From Marivirga sericea (lineage in GTDB: Bacteria > Bacteroidota > Bacteroidia > Cytophagales > Cyclobacteriaceae), in NCBI RefSeq assembly GCF_900177665.1, contig NZ_FXAW01000004.1, positions 124,001-188,000 on the forward strand: a stretch of 64,000 bases of DNA, read 5' to 3'. The position numbers and the translations under genes are program-made. A model generated the notes under the pieces. It did not search any database and was not told the DNA's origin. It saw only the letters and a list, made by a program, of their open reading frames with translations. Numbering within the stretch: the first letter of the stretch is position 1; each line of letters opens with the position of its first letter. This document shows, one piece after another, positions 52,062-60,869 of this stretch.

Positions 52062-52447
52062 TTTGAACCTCCCTTCTCTTTTGCTTCAATCCACTGCCTT
52101 AATTCGCGCAGCTCTTCTTCTGTGGTTTCTTGATTTCCCAATAGATGCATCATCATGTCTTTGGCAGAACCCTTAAATAAAGTCTCTGATAGCTTACTAA
52201 AGATCGAATTTTTGATAAGCTGTTCATCAAGCTCAGCAAAATATATGAAAAGCTTCCCCTCCTTTTTCCTACTTAACATTCCCTTATCGTGCATCCGTTG
52301 CATTTGCTTCAAAGTGGTGGTGTAGCCTACCTGTTTTTTTGCTTCCAATTTTTGGTGAATGTCAGTAACGGTCAAACCTGGTTTATCCCACAACTCTTGA
52401 AGAATTTCGAGCTCTGCCTCTGATGGTTTTTGCTTTTGATTGCTCAT
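52058..52447 (-). CDS. BlaI/MecI/CopY-family transcriptional repressor
   Basis: A 129-residue winged-helix repressor. The N-terminal SEAELEILQELWDKPGLTVTDI begins the recognition domain, VGYTTTLKQMQRMHDKGML is the wing/recognition helix and the C-terminal half is the dimer and cleavage domain (FKGSAKDMMMHLLG). It pairs with the M56 peptidase that should inactivate it. Two ACGACA-nn-TGTCGT dyads upstream are its likely operators. Use of the word BlaI does not mean beta-lactamase control: no such gene is nearby. Confidence 0.93.
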   Translation of the reverse strand: MSNQKQKPSEAELEILQELWDKPGLTVTDIHQKLEAKKQVGYTTTLKQMQRMHDKGMLSRKKEGKLFIYFAELDEQLIKNSIFSKLSETLFKGSAKDMMMHLLGNQETTEEELRELRQWIEAKEKGGSK

Positions 52448-52473
52448 TTCATTTCTAATTTTACACTAAGTAA

Positions 52474-52487
52474 ACGACAACTGTCGT
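52474..52487. promoter_or_regulatory. BlaI-type operator 1 (ACGACA-AC-TGTCGT)
   Basis: A perfect 14-base dyad 27 bases upstream of the blaI start, between weak -33 and -7 matches for the minus-strand promoter. It is nearly identical to operator 2, and the dyad centres are 31 bases apart (three helical turns). Confidence 0.75.
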
Positions 52488-52504
52488 AATATCCAAATAC
52501 TTTC

Positions 52505-52518
52505 ACGACAAATGTCGT
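52505..52518. promoter_or_regulatory. BlaI-type operator 2 (ACGACA-AA-TGTCGT)
   Basis: The second perfect dyad, lying between blaI and the divergent 39-residue gene. Both operators together would allow one repressor to control both directions. Confidence 0.75.
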
Positions 52519-52573
52519 AACAATAAAAATAATTTTATGAAACTGACTTACTTTCTTAATCGAATACCGTAGA

Positions 52574-52599
52574 TAGTCTTGTTGCAGCACTTTCTGCAA
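52574..52599 (+). promoter_or_regulatory. Candidate promoter and leader hairpin of the 39-residue gene
   Basis: TAGTCTTG at 52574 is one base off TAnnTTTG and has TTTC 18 bases upstream. TTGCAG and CTGCAA (52582-52599) pair around a six-base loop in the leader, about 12 bases before the ATG. Confidence 0.35.
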
Positions 52600-52610
52600 T
52601 TTTACACAAA

Positions 52611-52730
52611 ATGAAAACTACAAATCAAAAAATCGTTTCTCCTCCCAACGAGGATGAAGTCAACTGGCCTGTTGTAATTGGGATCATTGTCGGAATGGTC
52701 ATTATCGTCCTACTATTAAATTTTGCTTAA
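52611..52730 (+). CDS. 39-residue single-span membrane peptide, divergent from blaI
   Basis: A small gene too short for normal gene finding. It encodes an N-terminal polar, acidic stretch (KTTNQKIVSPPNEDEVNWP) followed by one hydrophobic helix of about 18 residues (VVIGIIVGMVIIVLLLNF), so it is probably a membrane peptide with the N-terminus in the cytoplasm or periplasm. An ATG, a leader hairpin, a near-consensus promoter and a downstream terminator (52737-52760) all line up. It lies divergent from blaI beyond the twin operators, so it may be a target of the BlaI/M56 pair. No homology is recognised. Confidence 0.6.
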   Translation: MKTTNQKIVSPPNEDEVNWPVVIGIIVGMVIIVLLLNFA

Positions 52731-52736
52731 AATAGA

Positions 52737-52760
52737 AAGGCGGGAATAAAAACCCGCCTT
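52737..52760 (+). terminator. Terminator after the 39-residue gene
   Basis: AAGGCGGG pairs exactly with CCCGCCTT around an eight-base loop, followed by a T/C-rich tract. It lies seven bases past the stop, supporting real expression of the small gene. Confidence 0.7.
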
Positions 52761-52826
52761 CTTCTTTACAAACTTCAGTAGTTAGCAGTATCTTCTTTAA
52801 ACTTAAAAAATTATATTGTGGTAATT

Positions 52827-53555
52827 ATGGAAAATAAAGAAGAATTTATACATCAGGGAAGTAGCTTTTTGGGTAGACATCAAAATTACCTGTCTGAATT
52901 CGTTTACGGAGGCATTGATGGCAGTATTACTACATTCGCAGTAGTAGCAGGTGCTGTGGGTGCAGGATTAGATAATTCAGTGATCATCATTTTAGGCTTT
53001 GCAAATTTGTTTGCAGATGGCTTTTCCATGTCAATAGGAGCCTACATGTCTGCCAAATCTGAAAAGCAGCATTTTGAAAAACAAAAGGCTATTGAATATT
53101 GGGAAATTGATAATATGCCCGAAACCGAAAAACAGGAAATAAGAGAGATTTATATAGAAAAGGGATTTGAAGAACCTCTGTTAAGCCAGGTAGTGGGAGT
53201 CATTACCAAAGATAAAGATCGCTGGGTAGATGTAATGATGAAAGACGAACTGGGTCTAATAGAAGAAGATAAATCTCCATTTCAAACAGGATTATTTACT
53301 TTCATTTCTTTTGTGGTTATTGGGCTAATTCCGTTATTGGTTTTTGTTGCCGACTACATCAGAATTGAAATCACTCATAAATTCCTTTGGTCTAGTATTT
53401 TGACAGGAATTGGTTTTATTATCATTGGCTTTCTCAAATCTAAAGTAACCAATAATTCAATAATAAAAGGAGTCTCAGAAACTTTACTTTTAGGCAGTTT
53501 AGCTGCTGTTGTAGCTTACTTCGTAGGAGATTTTCTGGAACAAATTATTAAATAA
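52827..53555 (+). CDS. VIT1/CCC1-family iron/manganese transporter
   Basis: A 242-residue inner-membrane protein. FVYGGIDGSITTFAVVAGAVGAG is the VIT1/CCC1 first-helix signature (split about 18-40), FANLFADGFSMSIGAYMSAKSE the second, then a helical metal-binding loop (about 75-145) and three membrane segments with WSSILTGIGFIIIGFLKS and LGSLAAVVAYFVG. Relatives move Fe2+ or Mn2+ out of the cytoplasm. I use the ATG at 52827, not the GTG nine bases upstream. It is separated from the small membrane peptide by a terminator. Confidence 0.9.
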   Translation: MENKEEFIHQGSSFLGRHQNYLSEFVYGGIDGSITTFAVVAGAVGAGLDNSVIIILGFANLFADGFSMSIGAYMSAKSEKQHFEKQKAIEYWEIDNMPETEKQEIREIYIEKGFEEPLLSQVVGVITKDKDRWVDVMMKDELGLIEEDKSPFQTGLFTFISFVVIGLIPLLVFVADYIRIEITHKFLWSSILTGIGFIIIGFLKSKVTNNSIIKGVSETLLLGSLAAVVAYFVGDFLEQIIK

Positions 53556-53868
53556 AAAACATGAACATTTCGGTGAAATATAAGAAAGCAGTAAACATAT
53601 TTCAACCAATTCCTTATTTCAAAACCCGTTTGGAAGGAAATTGAGCTGCTATTCTACTGCTAAAAAGTAAATCATTAATGATACACAGCTCTGATGCAGA
53701 TGCGCTTTCAATCTACTTTAAAAGCAAAGTTTGCTATGAAGATGAGTACGATCAGGAATAATAACTTCCCAAAGTGGAATACACGGAAATAAAAGCTCCC
53801 TTAAAAAATGCGCTAGCATCCTTAATGTGCAGTCATGTACTTCTGTAAAGTGAGCTTACAAAAGGAGT
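53556..53868. other. Intergenic region, possible gene remnant
   Basis: About 310 bases between the VIT1-type gene and the convergent guanylyltransferase gene. It has two tiny open frames (53571-53644 and 53678-53761) without signals, and the sequence composition looks coding-like, as in a decayed gene; this cannot be shown. No terminator was found. Confidence 0.35.
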
Positions 53869-54942
53869 TTATACGAAACTATCTCCTTTTTCAGCTTTTA
53901 CCACATTTACAATTTCTTTTATTTCTTTCTCAGCATTTTTCCTACAAATTAAAATAACACCATCTTGCTCGGCTACCAGAAAATCATGTAAATCTTGAAT
54001 AACAACTAAATCACTCTTATCAGTAGTTACGATATTTCCTGTTGCATTAAAACTCATGACATTTTTAGGTAAAACATTATCTTGATCATCCTTCTCCCTT
54101 ATTTCATGCAAACTTTCCCAGTTTCCTAAATCTGACCAGCCTATATCGGTTAATAAGACAAAAACATTTTCAGCCTTTTCCATTATGCCAAAATCAATGG
54201 AAATATTAACACATTGAGTATAAGCTTTATTCACAAATAGATTTTCATTTACACTAAAATATTGAGACTTTCCATCTGCAAATATTTCTGCTAAATCTGG
54301 CAGATACTCTTCATAAGCTTTAATAATGCTTTTGGCTGACCAAATAAAAATACCTGCATTCCAAACAAAATCTCCACTTTCAATAAATTTTTGTGCTAAT
54401 CCAATCTCTGGTTTCTCAGTAAAAGTTTTCACTTTTTTAATGGTAGCAGAATCAGGAATATATTGAATATATCCATAGCCCGTTTCAGGCCTATTAGGAT
54501 GCATACCTAAAGTTATCAATTGGTCTTTTTTAGAAGCACTGTCTAGAGCCACTGCAATGGACTGATGGAAAATATCCTCTTTAAGGATTAAATGATCTGC
54601 GGGTGCAATTACCATAGAGGCTTCAGGATTCTTACTAGCAATCTTGTAGGCTGCATATGCTATGCATGGTGCAGTATTCCGCTTGTAAGGTTCTAGAAGC
54701 AATTGCTGACTGTCAATTCCTTCAATTTGCTCTTCAATCAAGCCTTCATATTCCTTATTTGTAACTATATAAATGTTTTCTTTAGGGAATTTTGCCAGAA
54801 ACCTTTCATAGGTCATTTGCAGCAAGGATTTGCCTAAGCCTAATAAATCATGAAATTGTTTGGGTCTTTTGGAAGTACTAACTGGCCAGAGACGAGTACC
54901 CGTTCCTCCAGCCATGATTATCACATAGTTATTTTGATTCAT
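53869..54942 (-). CDS. manC: Mannose-1-phosphate guanylyltransferase
   Basis: Makes GDP-mannose from mannose-1-phosphate and GTP for surface glycans. The 357-residue protein opens with YVIIMAGGTGTRLWPVS (GxGTRLWP pyrophosphorylase loop), has RPKQFHDLLG and EPYKRNTAPC, the FTEKP motif, and NAGIFIWSA, all typical of the ManC/Man1P-GTase group; it is the short form without the isomerase domain. I start at the ATG at 54942; a GTG 21 bases upstream is in frame but gives unrelated residues. GDP-mannose could feed the glycosyltransferases at 33.9-38.5 kb. It is a single gene. Confidence 0.93.
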   Translation of the reverse strand: MNQNNYVIIMAGGTGTRLWPVSTSKRPKQFHDLLGLGKSLLQMTYERFLAKFPKENIYIVTNKEYEGLIEEQIEGIDSQQLLLEPYKRNTAPCIAYAAYKIASKNPEASMVIAPADHLILKEDIFHQSIAVALDSASKKDQLITLGMHPNRPETGYGYIQYIPDSATIKKVKTFTEKPEIGLAQKFIESGDFVWNAGIFIWSAKSIIKAYEEYLPDLAEIFADGKSQYFSVNENLFVNKAYTQCVNISIDFGIMEKAENVFVLLTDIGWSDLGNWESLHEIREKDDQDNVLPKNVMSFNATGNIVTTDKSDLVVIQDLHDFLVAEQDGVILICRKNAEKEIKEIVNVVKAEKGDSFV

Positions 54943-55340
54943 AAGTTTTACGGTTCCGAGCACTTTAAAAAAAAGCTCGAATTAAAAAAATCCTCTTTAA
55001 TAGTATGTAAAGAATATATTCAATAATTAACGCCCCCCTTCATACAAAAGTTATACAGGGAATTTCAGGGTTCAAAAATGCAAAATTAATGCTGGACTGG
55101 AAAACATAATTGCATATTCAGCTCTAGCAAAAAATACCCTGCTAAATAAATACCACTCGTCTCTAATAGAAATTACACTTAAACGATAATATTCTTACAC
55201 TAAATACATTATATAAATAAAGATTTTAGGACAATCCTTTTAATATTTTTTACTAAATTCAAAGTATCTCATGAATAGCCATTAAATTTGACATGAGATT
55301 GAATAAATAAGTTTATAATTAAGCAATTTGTGCTAACGTG
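54943..55340. other. Divergent intergenic region between manC and recQ
   Basis: About 395 AT-rich bases with promoters for both sides. TTTG at 55287 and TAAGTTTA at 55308 form a weak promoter for recQ. No gene seen. Confidence 0.45.
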
Positions 55341-57518
55341 ATGATAGAAGAGCAAGAAGCTACTTTAAAAGATAAATTAAAAGAGGTATTTGGATATAAT
55401 CAATTCAGAGGAAATCAAGAATTGATTATGCAAAACCTAATAAACGGTAAAAATACCTTTGTGATCATGCCTACGGGCGCTGGAAAATCCCTTTGTTACC
55501 AGTTACCTGCAATTTCAAGAGAGGGGACTGCATTGGTCGTATCTCCTTTGATTGCTTTAATGAAAAACCAAGTGGATACGTTAGTGGCACTAGGAGTAAA
55601 TGCTGCCTTTTTAAATTCAACATTAACTAAAACAGAAACCAAACGGGTAAAAAAAGAAGTCATGAGTGGCAACTTAAAGCTTCTCTACGTAGCCCCTGAG
55701 TCTCTGACAAAAGAGGAAAATGTTGAATTCTTAAAACAAGCTAATATCTCATTTGCTGCAATAGATGAAGCACATTGCATTTCAGAATGGGGTCATGATT
55801 TCCGACCAGAATATAGGCGAATAAAATCTATATTACAGCAAATATCCAATATACCTATTATAGCACTTACGGCCACCGCGACACCAAAGGTGCAACTAGA
55901 TATTCAGAAAAACCTGAATATGGAAGAGGCTAACGTATTTAAATCCTCTTTTAATAGAGAAAATCTTTATTACGAAGTTCGACCAAAAAATCAGGCCAAG
56001 AAACAGCTCATCCGATTTTTGAACGAAAGAAAAGGAAAATGTGGTGTAATCTACTGTTTGAGCAGAAAAAAAGTAGAGGAAATTGCTGAATTCTTGAATG
56101 TAAATGGTTTTAATGCAGCTCCTTATCACGCTGGTTTAGAAAGTGCTACTCGCATGAAGAATCAAGATGACTTCTTAAATGAAGATACTGATATCATTGT
56201 TGCGACTATTGCCTTTGGTATGGGAATAGATAAACCAGATGTTCGGTTTGTAATTCATTATGACACTCCGAAATCTGTTGAAGGCTACTACCAAGAAACA
56301 GGAAGAGCTGGAAGAGATGGATTAGTGGGAGATTGTTTAATGTTTTACAGCTATAACGACATTCTTAAACTTGAGAAATTTAATAAAGATAAGCCTGTTA
56401 CGGAAAAGGAGAACGCTAAGCTCCTGTTAGAAGAAATGTCTTCTTACGCAGAATCTTCCGTCTGCAGAAGAAAACAATTACTTCATTATTTTGGTGAAGA
56501 ATTTGACGATTATTGTGGGAAATGTGATAATTGCAAGCATCCGAAAGAAAAATTTGAAGCCAAAGACGAAATGATAACAGTGTTAAAGACTGTTAAACTT
56601 ACAAAGCAAAGATTTGGGATAAACCATTTGGTAAACGTGATTAGAGGGTCGAAAGATCAGTATGTGACCAGCTATGACCACAATAAGTTGGATGTACATG
56701 GCGTGGGAGCGGATCAAGATCCTGAGTTTTGGAAATCAGTCATTCGACAAACAATGCTATATGGGTATCTATCAAAAGATATCGAGAATATTGGCGTTCT
56801 AAAAATTAATGATGCTGGAGAAGCGTTTCTAAAAAAACCGACTGATATTCAGTTTACTGTTAATCACATTTATACGGATGATGGGGATGAAGATCAGATA
56901 GAAAAAGATTCCGTCTCTGCTAAAGCGTTTGATGAAACCCTTTATTCACAGCTTAAGGCCTTACGGAAAAAGGTTGCTAAATCAAAAAACTTACCACCCT
57001 ACGTTATTTTTCAGGATCCTTCACTAGAGGAAATGGCCACCACCTACCCAACAACAAATGAGGAAATGGCCGCTGTTAACGGAGTGGGGCTAGGAAAAGT
57101 ACAGAAGTTTGGAAAGCCTTTCATGGAGTTGATTAAGGAGTATGTTGATGAAAATGATATTATTACTGCTGCTGATGTAATGGTGAAATCATCTGTCAAC
57201 AAATCCAAAATGAAAATTTTCATCATCCAACAAGTGGACAAGAAAATTGACTTGGAAGAAATTGCTGAAATGAAGGATATTTCATTTGAAGAATTAATTG
57301 ATGAAATAGAGCATATTTGCTATTCTGGAACAAGATTGAACCTGAATTACTACTTGAATCAAATTATCGATGATGAAAAGCAGGAAGAAATTATGGATTA
57401 CTTTCTTTCAGCAGAATCTGATAGCATAGATGATGCAATGGATGAATTTGAAGAGGAATTTAGTGAAGAAGACTTACGACTTATGCGGATTAAGTTTTTA
57501 TCGACCTATGCAAACTAA
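55341..57518 (+). CDS. recQ: ATP-dependent DNA helicase RecQ
   Basis: A 3'-5' helicase of recombination and repair. The 725-residue protein has Walker A MPTGAGKSLCYQ (about 43-54), DEAH box AIDEAHCISEWGHDFR, the GRAGRDG motif VI, the zinc site CRRKQLLHYF...CGKCDNC, an RQC winged helix (about 410-510), an HRDC domain (about 530-610) and a further helical C-terminal extension (about 615-725) as in Bacteroidota RecQ. The frame has GTG directly before the ATG; I use the ATG at 55341. A hairpin after the stop may terminate it. Confidence 0.96.
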   Translation: MIEEQEATLKDKLKEVFGYNQFRGNQELIMQNLINGKNTFVIMPTGAGKSLCYQLPAISREGTALVVSPLIALMKNQVDTLVALGVNAAFLNSTLTKTETKRVKKEVMSGNLKLLYVAPESLTKEENVEFLKQANISFAAIDEAHCISEWGHDFRPEYRRIKSILQQISNIPIIALTATATPKVQLDIQKNLNMEEANVFKSSFNRENLYYEVRPKNQAKKQLIRFLNERKGKCGVIYCLSRKKVEEIAEFLNVNGFNAAPYHAGLESATRMKNQDDFLNEDTDIIVATIAFGMGIDKPDVRFVIHYDTPKSVEGYYQETGRAGRDGLVGDCLMFYSYNDILKLEKFNKDKPVTEKENAKLLLEEMSSYAESSVCRRKQLLHYFGEEFDDYCGKCDNCKHPKEKFEAKDEMITVLKTVKLTKQRFGINHLVNVIRGSKDQYVTSYDHNKLDVHGVGADQDPEFWKSVIRQTMLYGYLSKDIENIGVLKINDAGEAFLKKPTDIQFTVNHIYTDDGDEDQIEKDSVSAKAFDETLYSQLKALRKKVAKSKNLPPYVIFQDPSLEEMATTYPTTNEEMAAVNGVGLGKVQKFGKPFMELIKEYVDENDIITAADVMVKSSVNKSKMKIFIIQQVDKKIDLEEIAEMKDISFEELIDEIEHICYSGTRLNLNYYLNQIIDDEKQEEIMDYFLSAESDSIDDAMDEFEEEFSEEDLRLMRIKFLSTYAN

Positions 57519-57523
57519 TTCTG

Positions 57524-57546
57524 ATGACTGCTTTAATCGCAGTCAT
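57524..57546 (+). terminator. Probable terminator of recQ
   Basis: ATGACTGC pairs exactly with GCAGTCAT around a seven-base loop, followed by TATTTT. The T-run is broken, so efficiency is uncertain. Confidence 0.55.
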
Positions 57547-57617
57547 TATTTTCATTAATTTTACTTTATATAAACTGCATTTTCTCAAAAGGAAATGAAT
57601 CAAATTGACTAAATTAA

Positions 57618-58907
57618 ATGAATATATTAATACTAGGCTCTGGAGGCAGAGAGTATGTTTTTTCAGAAAAAATATTAGAAAGTCCTAATTGCGAAAACCT
57701 ATTTGTTGCTCCTGGAAATGCAGGAACAGCTAAGATAGCTAAAAACGTAAATATATCGCCTACCGATTTCAAAAGCATAGCTGATTTCTGTTTAAAAAAC
57801 ACTATTGAAATGATTGTCGTTGGGCCGGAAGCACCCCTCGTAGCAGGAATTAGAGACTTTTTTGCTACAGATTCCAAATTAAATCAAATACAGATCATTG
57901 GCCCAGGAAAAGTAGGTGCTCAATTGGAAGGCAGTAAAGAATTTGCTAAGAGTTTTATGCACCGACATAATATTCCCACAGCAGCTTACTCCACCTTTAC
58001 CAAATCTACCTTAAAAGAAGGTTTATCCTACCTCAAAACGCTGACCCCTCCTTATGTATTAAAAGCAGATGGTCTGGCAGGTGGTAAAGGAGTTGTTATT
58101 TGTGAGAATTTACGAACTGCAGAGCAGAGCCTAACTGAAATGCTTCAAGATGAGAAATTTGGAGCTGCTAGTGAAAAAGTAGTAATAGAAGAGTTTTTAT
58201 CTGGAATTGAATTATCTGTTTTTGTCTTAACTGATGGAAAAAATTATAAAATATTACCAGCAGCAAAGGATTATAAAAGAATAGGTGAAGGAGATACGGG
58301 ATTAAATACTGGCGGCATGGGAGCAGTTTCTCCTGTGAAATTTGCTGATGCTCGTTTCATGGAAAAAGTAGAGGCTAAGGTTATTAAACCTACTATTAAA
58401 GGCCTACAAACTGATAAAATAGATTACCAGGGTTTTATTTTCATAGGTTTGATGAATGTTGCCGGAGAGCCTTATGTCATTGAATACAACGTGAGAATGG
58501 GAGATCCTGAAACACAAGTAGTATTACCAAGACTCAAAAGTGATCTTTTATCTATTTTTAAAAGTATGAGTACAAAAAGTCTAAAACAGGAGGACTTTAT
58601 AATTAGCGATCAAACTGCAGCTACGATTGTTTTGGTAGCAGGTGGCTATCCCGAAAAGTACGAAAAAGGGAAAATTATCAAAGGCCTAGACGATGTAGTA
58701 CATGCGAAAATATATCACGCAGGAACTGCAGATGAAAATAATGAAGTAATAACGGCCGGAGGCAGAGTGTTAGCTATTACAGGAATGGGAGACACATTAG
58801 ACATGGCCTTGAAAAATGCTTATGCAGGAGCGAACAAGGTATGCTGGGAGGATCTCTATTATAGAAAAGATATTGGCCAAGATTTATTGGCTTTAGATAG
58901 TCAGTGA
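57618..58907 (+). CDS. purD: Phosphoribosylamine-glycine ligase
   Basis: The second step of purine synthesis: joins glycine to phosphoribosylamine with ATP. The 429-residue protein shows NILILGSGGREYVF at the start, the ATP-grasp segments KADGLAGGKGVVI and EEFLSGIELSV, the signature RMGDPETQVVLPRL near 294-307 and the C-terminal GxGDTLDMAL block. Length and order are standard. It stands alone, about 100 bases after recQ. Confidence 0.96.
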   Translation: MNILILGSGGREYVFSEKILESPNCENLFVAPGNAGTAKIAKNVNISPTDFKSIADFCLKNTIEMIVVGPEAPLVAGIRDFFATDSKLNQIQIIGPGKVGAQLEGSKEFAKSFMHRHNIPTAAYSTFTKSTLKEGLSYLKTLTPPYVLKADGLAGGKGVVICENLRTAEQSLTEMLQDEKFGAASEKVVIEEFLSGIELSVFVLTDGKNYKILPAAKDYKRIGEGDTGLNTGGMGAVSPVKFADARFMEKVEAKVIKPTIKGLQTDKIDYQGFIFIGLMNVAGEPYVIEYNVRMGDPETQVVLPRLKSDLLSIFKSMSTKSLKQEDFIISDQTAATIVLVAGGYPEKYEKGKIIKGLDDVVHAKIYHAGTADENNEVITAGGRVLAITGMGDTLDMALKNAYAGANKVCWEDLYYRKDIGQDLLALDSQ

Positions 58908-59127
58908 CCAAATTAATGTTGGAATTCAAGTTCGCTTTATAGCCAGGGGCTCATTAGACCTATAATGGCATCTCTTCTAGCGATAGAAAGTTAAAAGTGG
59001 CAGGCTTGCAATTCTTGCGAAAATAAGATCAAGTGAATATCCCCCTACTTTTCTTTTGGGGCATTGGTATTCATTTAAATCAATTGTAAAATGCTGTAAA
59101 TAAGTACGGCTTTAAATAAGATATACT
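58908..59127. other. Intergenic region before the PSP1 gene
   Basis: About 220 bases with no gene, hairpin or repeat that I can support. It should hold the promoter of the PSP1-gldH pair. Confidence 0.4.
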
Positions 59128-60372
59128 ATGGGATGCTCATCATGCGGAACTAAAAATAAAGAGGGGACTACGACAGGTTGTCAAAACAATGGTGGTTGTA
59201 GCACAGGTGGATGCAATAAAATGAATTCTTTCGACTGGTTGTCAAATATGGATTTCCCAAATTATGATAATTTCGATATAGTAGAAATTAAATTTAAAGG
59301 AGGAAGAAAGGAGTTTTTTAGAAATATTCATAATCTTGATTTAGTTACTGGAGATGCTGTTGTGGTAGATGTGCCTAATGGCCATCATATTGGATATATT
59401 TCAATGCAAGGAGAATTAGTTCGTTTGCAAATGCAAAAGAAAAAAATTAAGAATGACGATGAAATAAAGGCCGTATATCGTATCGCAACAGATAAGGACC
59501 TCGAAAAATGGCATGAAGTTCAAAACAGGGAGATGCCGACCATGTATCGAGCGAGGGAAGTCATTCAGGAGCTTAAATTAAAGATGAAGCTTTCGGATGT
59601 TGAGTTTCAAGCTGATAATTCAAAAGCTACTTTCTATTACTCTGCAGAGGAACGAGTAGATTTTCGTGAATTGATTAAGAAACTGGCAGGAGAATTCAAA
59701 ATAAGAGTTGAAATGCGCCAAATATCGCTCAGACAGGAAGCTGGGAGAATTGGTGGAATCGGTAGCTGCGGAAGAGAATTATGCTGTAGCACCTGGTTAA
59801 CTGATTTCAAAAGTGTTTCCACTAGTGCAGCTCGATATCAAAATTTATCCTTAAACCCTAGCAAGCTTTCAGGCCAGTGCGGGAGATTGAAATGCTGTTT
59901 AAATTACGAATTGGACACTTATATGGAAGCATTAAGTGGAATTCCTGATGTTGAAAAGCCTATTCAGACCAAAAAAGGAAGTTTAGCTTTACAAAAAACT
60001 GATATTTTCCGAAAAATAATGTGGTTTAGCTATTCAGAAGACAACATCTGGCATCCTGTTAAAGTGGAAAGAGTTGCTGAAATAATAGCGCTAAATAAGC
60101 AAGGTGAAAAGCCTGATACTTTAATGGAAGATGTGCTCGAAATTGAAGATTCAGTCCAGATTAATAGTGATCTTATAAAGTTAGATCGCAAGTTTTCTAA
60201 ACCGAATAAGAAAAAGAAAAAGAGCGGTAAATTCAATCCAAAAAAAATAAAAGCGGACAAAGTACCGAATCCCGAAAATAAAGGAAAGCCACAGGGCAAC
60301 GCTAAGAAGCCAAAAAATAAAAAAAGGTTTAATAAAAATAAAAGCAATCCAAATAATAAGAAAGATCAATGA
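59128..60372 (+). CDS. PSP1-domain protein, RicT (YaaT)-like, with Cys-rich N-terminus
   Basis: A 414-residue protein of the PSP1 C-terminal domain family, related to RicT of Bacillus, which binds iron-sulfur clusters and aids RNase Y-dependent RNA processing. The core (about 45-290) has the Cys blocks GSCGRELCCSTW and GQCGRLKCCLNYE. Two additions stand out: an N-terminal Cys-rich part (CSSCGTKNKEG...TGCQNNGGCSTGGCN, six or seven Cys within 35 residues) and a Lys/Asn-rich, disordered tail (about 345-414). It overlaps gldH by four bases (ATGA), so the two are co-translated. A role in RNA or membrane-linked regulation is inference. Confidence 0.9.
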   Translation: MGCSSCGTKNKEGTTTGCQNNGGCSTGGCNKMNSFDWLSNMDFPNYDNFDIVEIKFKGGRKEFFRNIHNLDLVTGDAVVVDVPNGHHIGYISMQGELVRLQMQKKKIKNDDEIKAVYRIATDKDLEKWHEVQNREMPTMYRAREVIQELKLKMKLSDVEFQADNSKATFYYSAEERVDFRELIKKLAGEFKIRVEMRQISLRQEAGRIGGIGSCGRELCCSTWLTDFKSVSTSAARYQNLSLNPSKLSGQCGRLKCCLNYELDTYMEALSGIPDVEKPIQTKKGSLALQKTDIFRKIMWFSYSEDNIWHPVKVERVAEIIALNKQGEKPDTLMEDVLEIEDSVQINSDLIKLDRKFSKPNKKKKKSGKFNPKKIKADKVPNPENKGKPQGNAKKPKNKKRFNKNKSNPNNKKDQ

Positions 60373-60839
60373 GGGTAGTATGTAGTGTAATTTTTCTGAT
60401 GTTCTTTATTAGTAGCTGCACTGAAGAACGGTACTTTGAGGATAATTATGATTTCCAAGATCGGAGCTGGAATATGGAAGAATCCGCTGAATTTAATATA
60501 GAAATCGACAGCATTGAGCTACCCTATCAAATTAAATTGAATCTCAGAAACACTATGGATTATCCTTATAGAAATTTATATATAAAATACCAAGTGCGAG
60601 ATTCTACTTATGTGATGGAAGATAAATTATTAAATATTAAGTTGTTTGAAGCTAAAACAGGAAAACCTTATGGAAACAAGCAAAGTGATATTTATGCTCA
60701 TCAACTGTCACTGGTTGATTCTATGTTTTTTCCAGCAAAAGGAAAATATACGATAGAACTAAAGCAATATATGAGAGAAATGGAACTAGAAGGAATGATT
60801 TCTGCTGGAATTCGAATTGAGCAAATCAAGGAGCAATAA
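60369..60839 (+). CDS. gldH: Gliding motility lipoprotein GldH
   Basis: A 156-residue lipoprotein (lipobox ISSC, cysteine about 17) of the GldH family, needed for gliding and type IX secretion in Flavobacterium johnsoniae. The early EERYFEDNYDFQDRSWNM and the middle KYQVRDSTYVMEDKLLNIKL blocks match the family layout. It has no other domain and should sit on the inner face of the envelope as a lipoprotein. It overlaps the PSP1 gene by four bases; other gld genes are outside the window. It supports a gliding Bacteroidota source. Confidence 0.87.
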   Translation: MRVVCSVIFLMFFISSCTEERYFEDNYDFQDRSWNMEESAEFNIEIDSIELPYQIKLNLRNTMDYPYRNLYIKYQVRDSTYVMEDKLLNIKLFEAKTGKPYGNKQSDIYAHQLSLVDSMFFPAKGKYTIELKQYMREMELEGMISAGIRIEQIKEQ

Positions 60840-60869
60840 AGTCAGCATAGGTTTCGCAATCGTTTAGTA

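Noticed and set aside
52058-52447. Beta-lactam resistance regulation
   Set aside because: The BlaI/M56 pair looks like it by name only. No beta-lactamase or penicillin-binding domain is nearby and the M56 tail is of another type.
53678-53761. 27-residue open frame as a gene
   Set aside because: No promoter, ribosome site or membrane or signal feature; more likely a remnant or chance frame.
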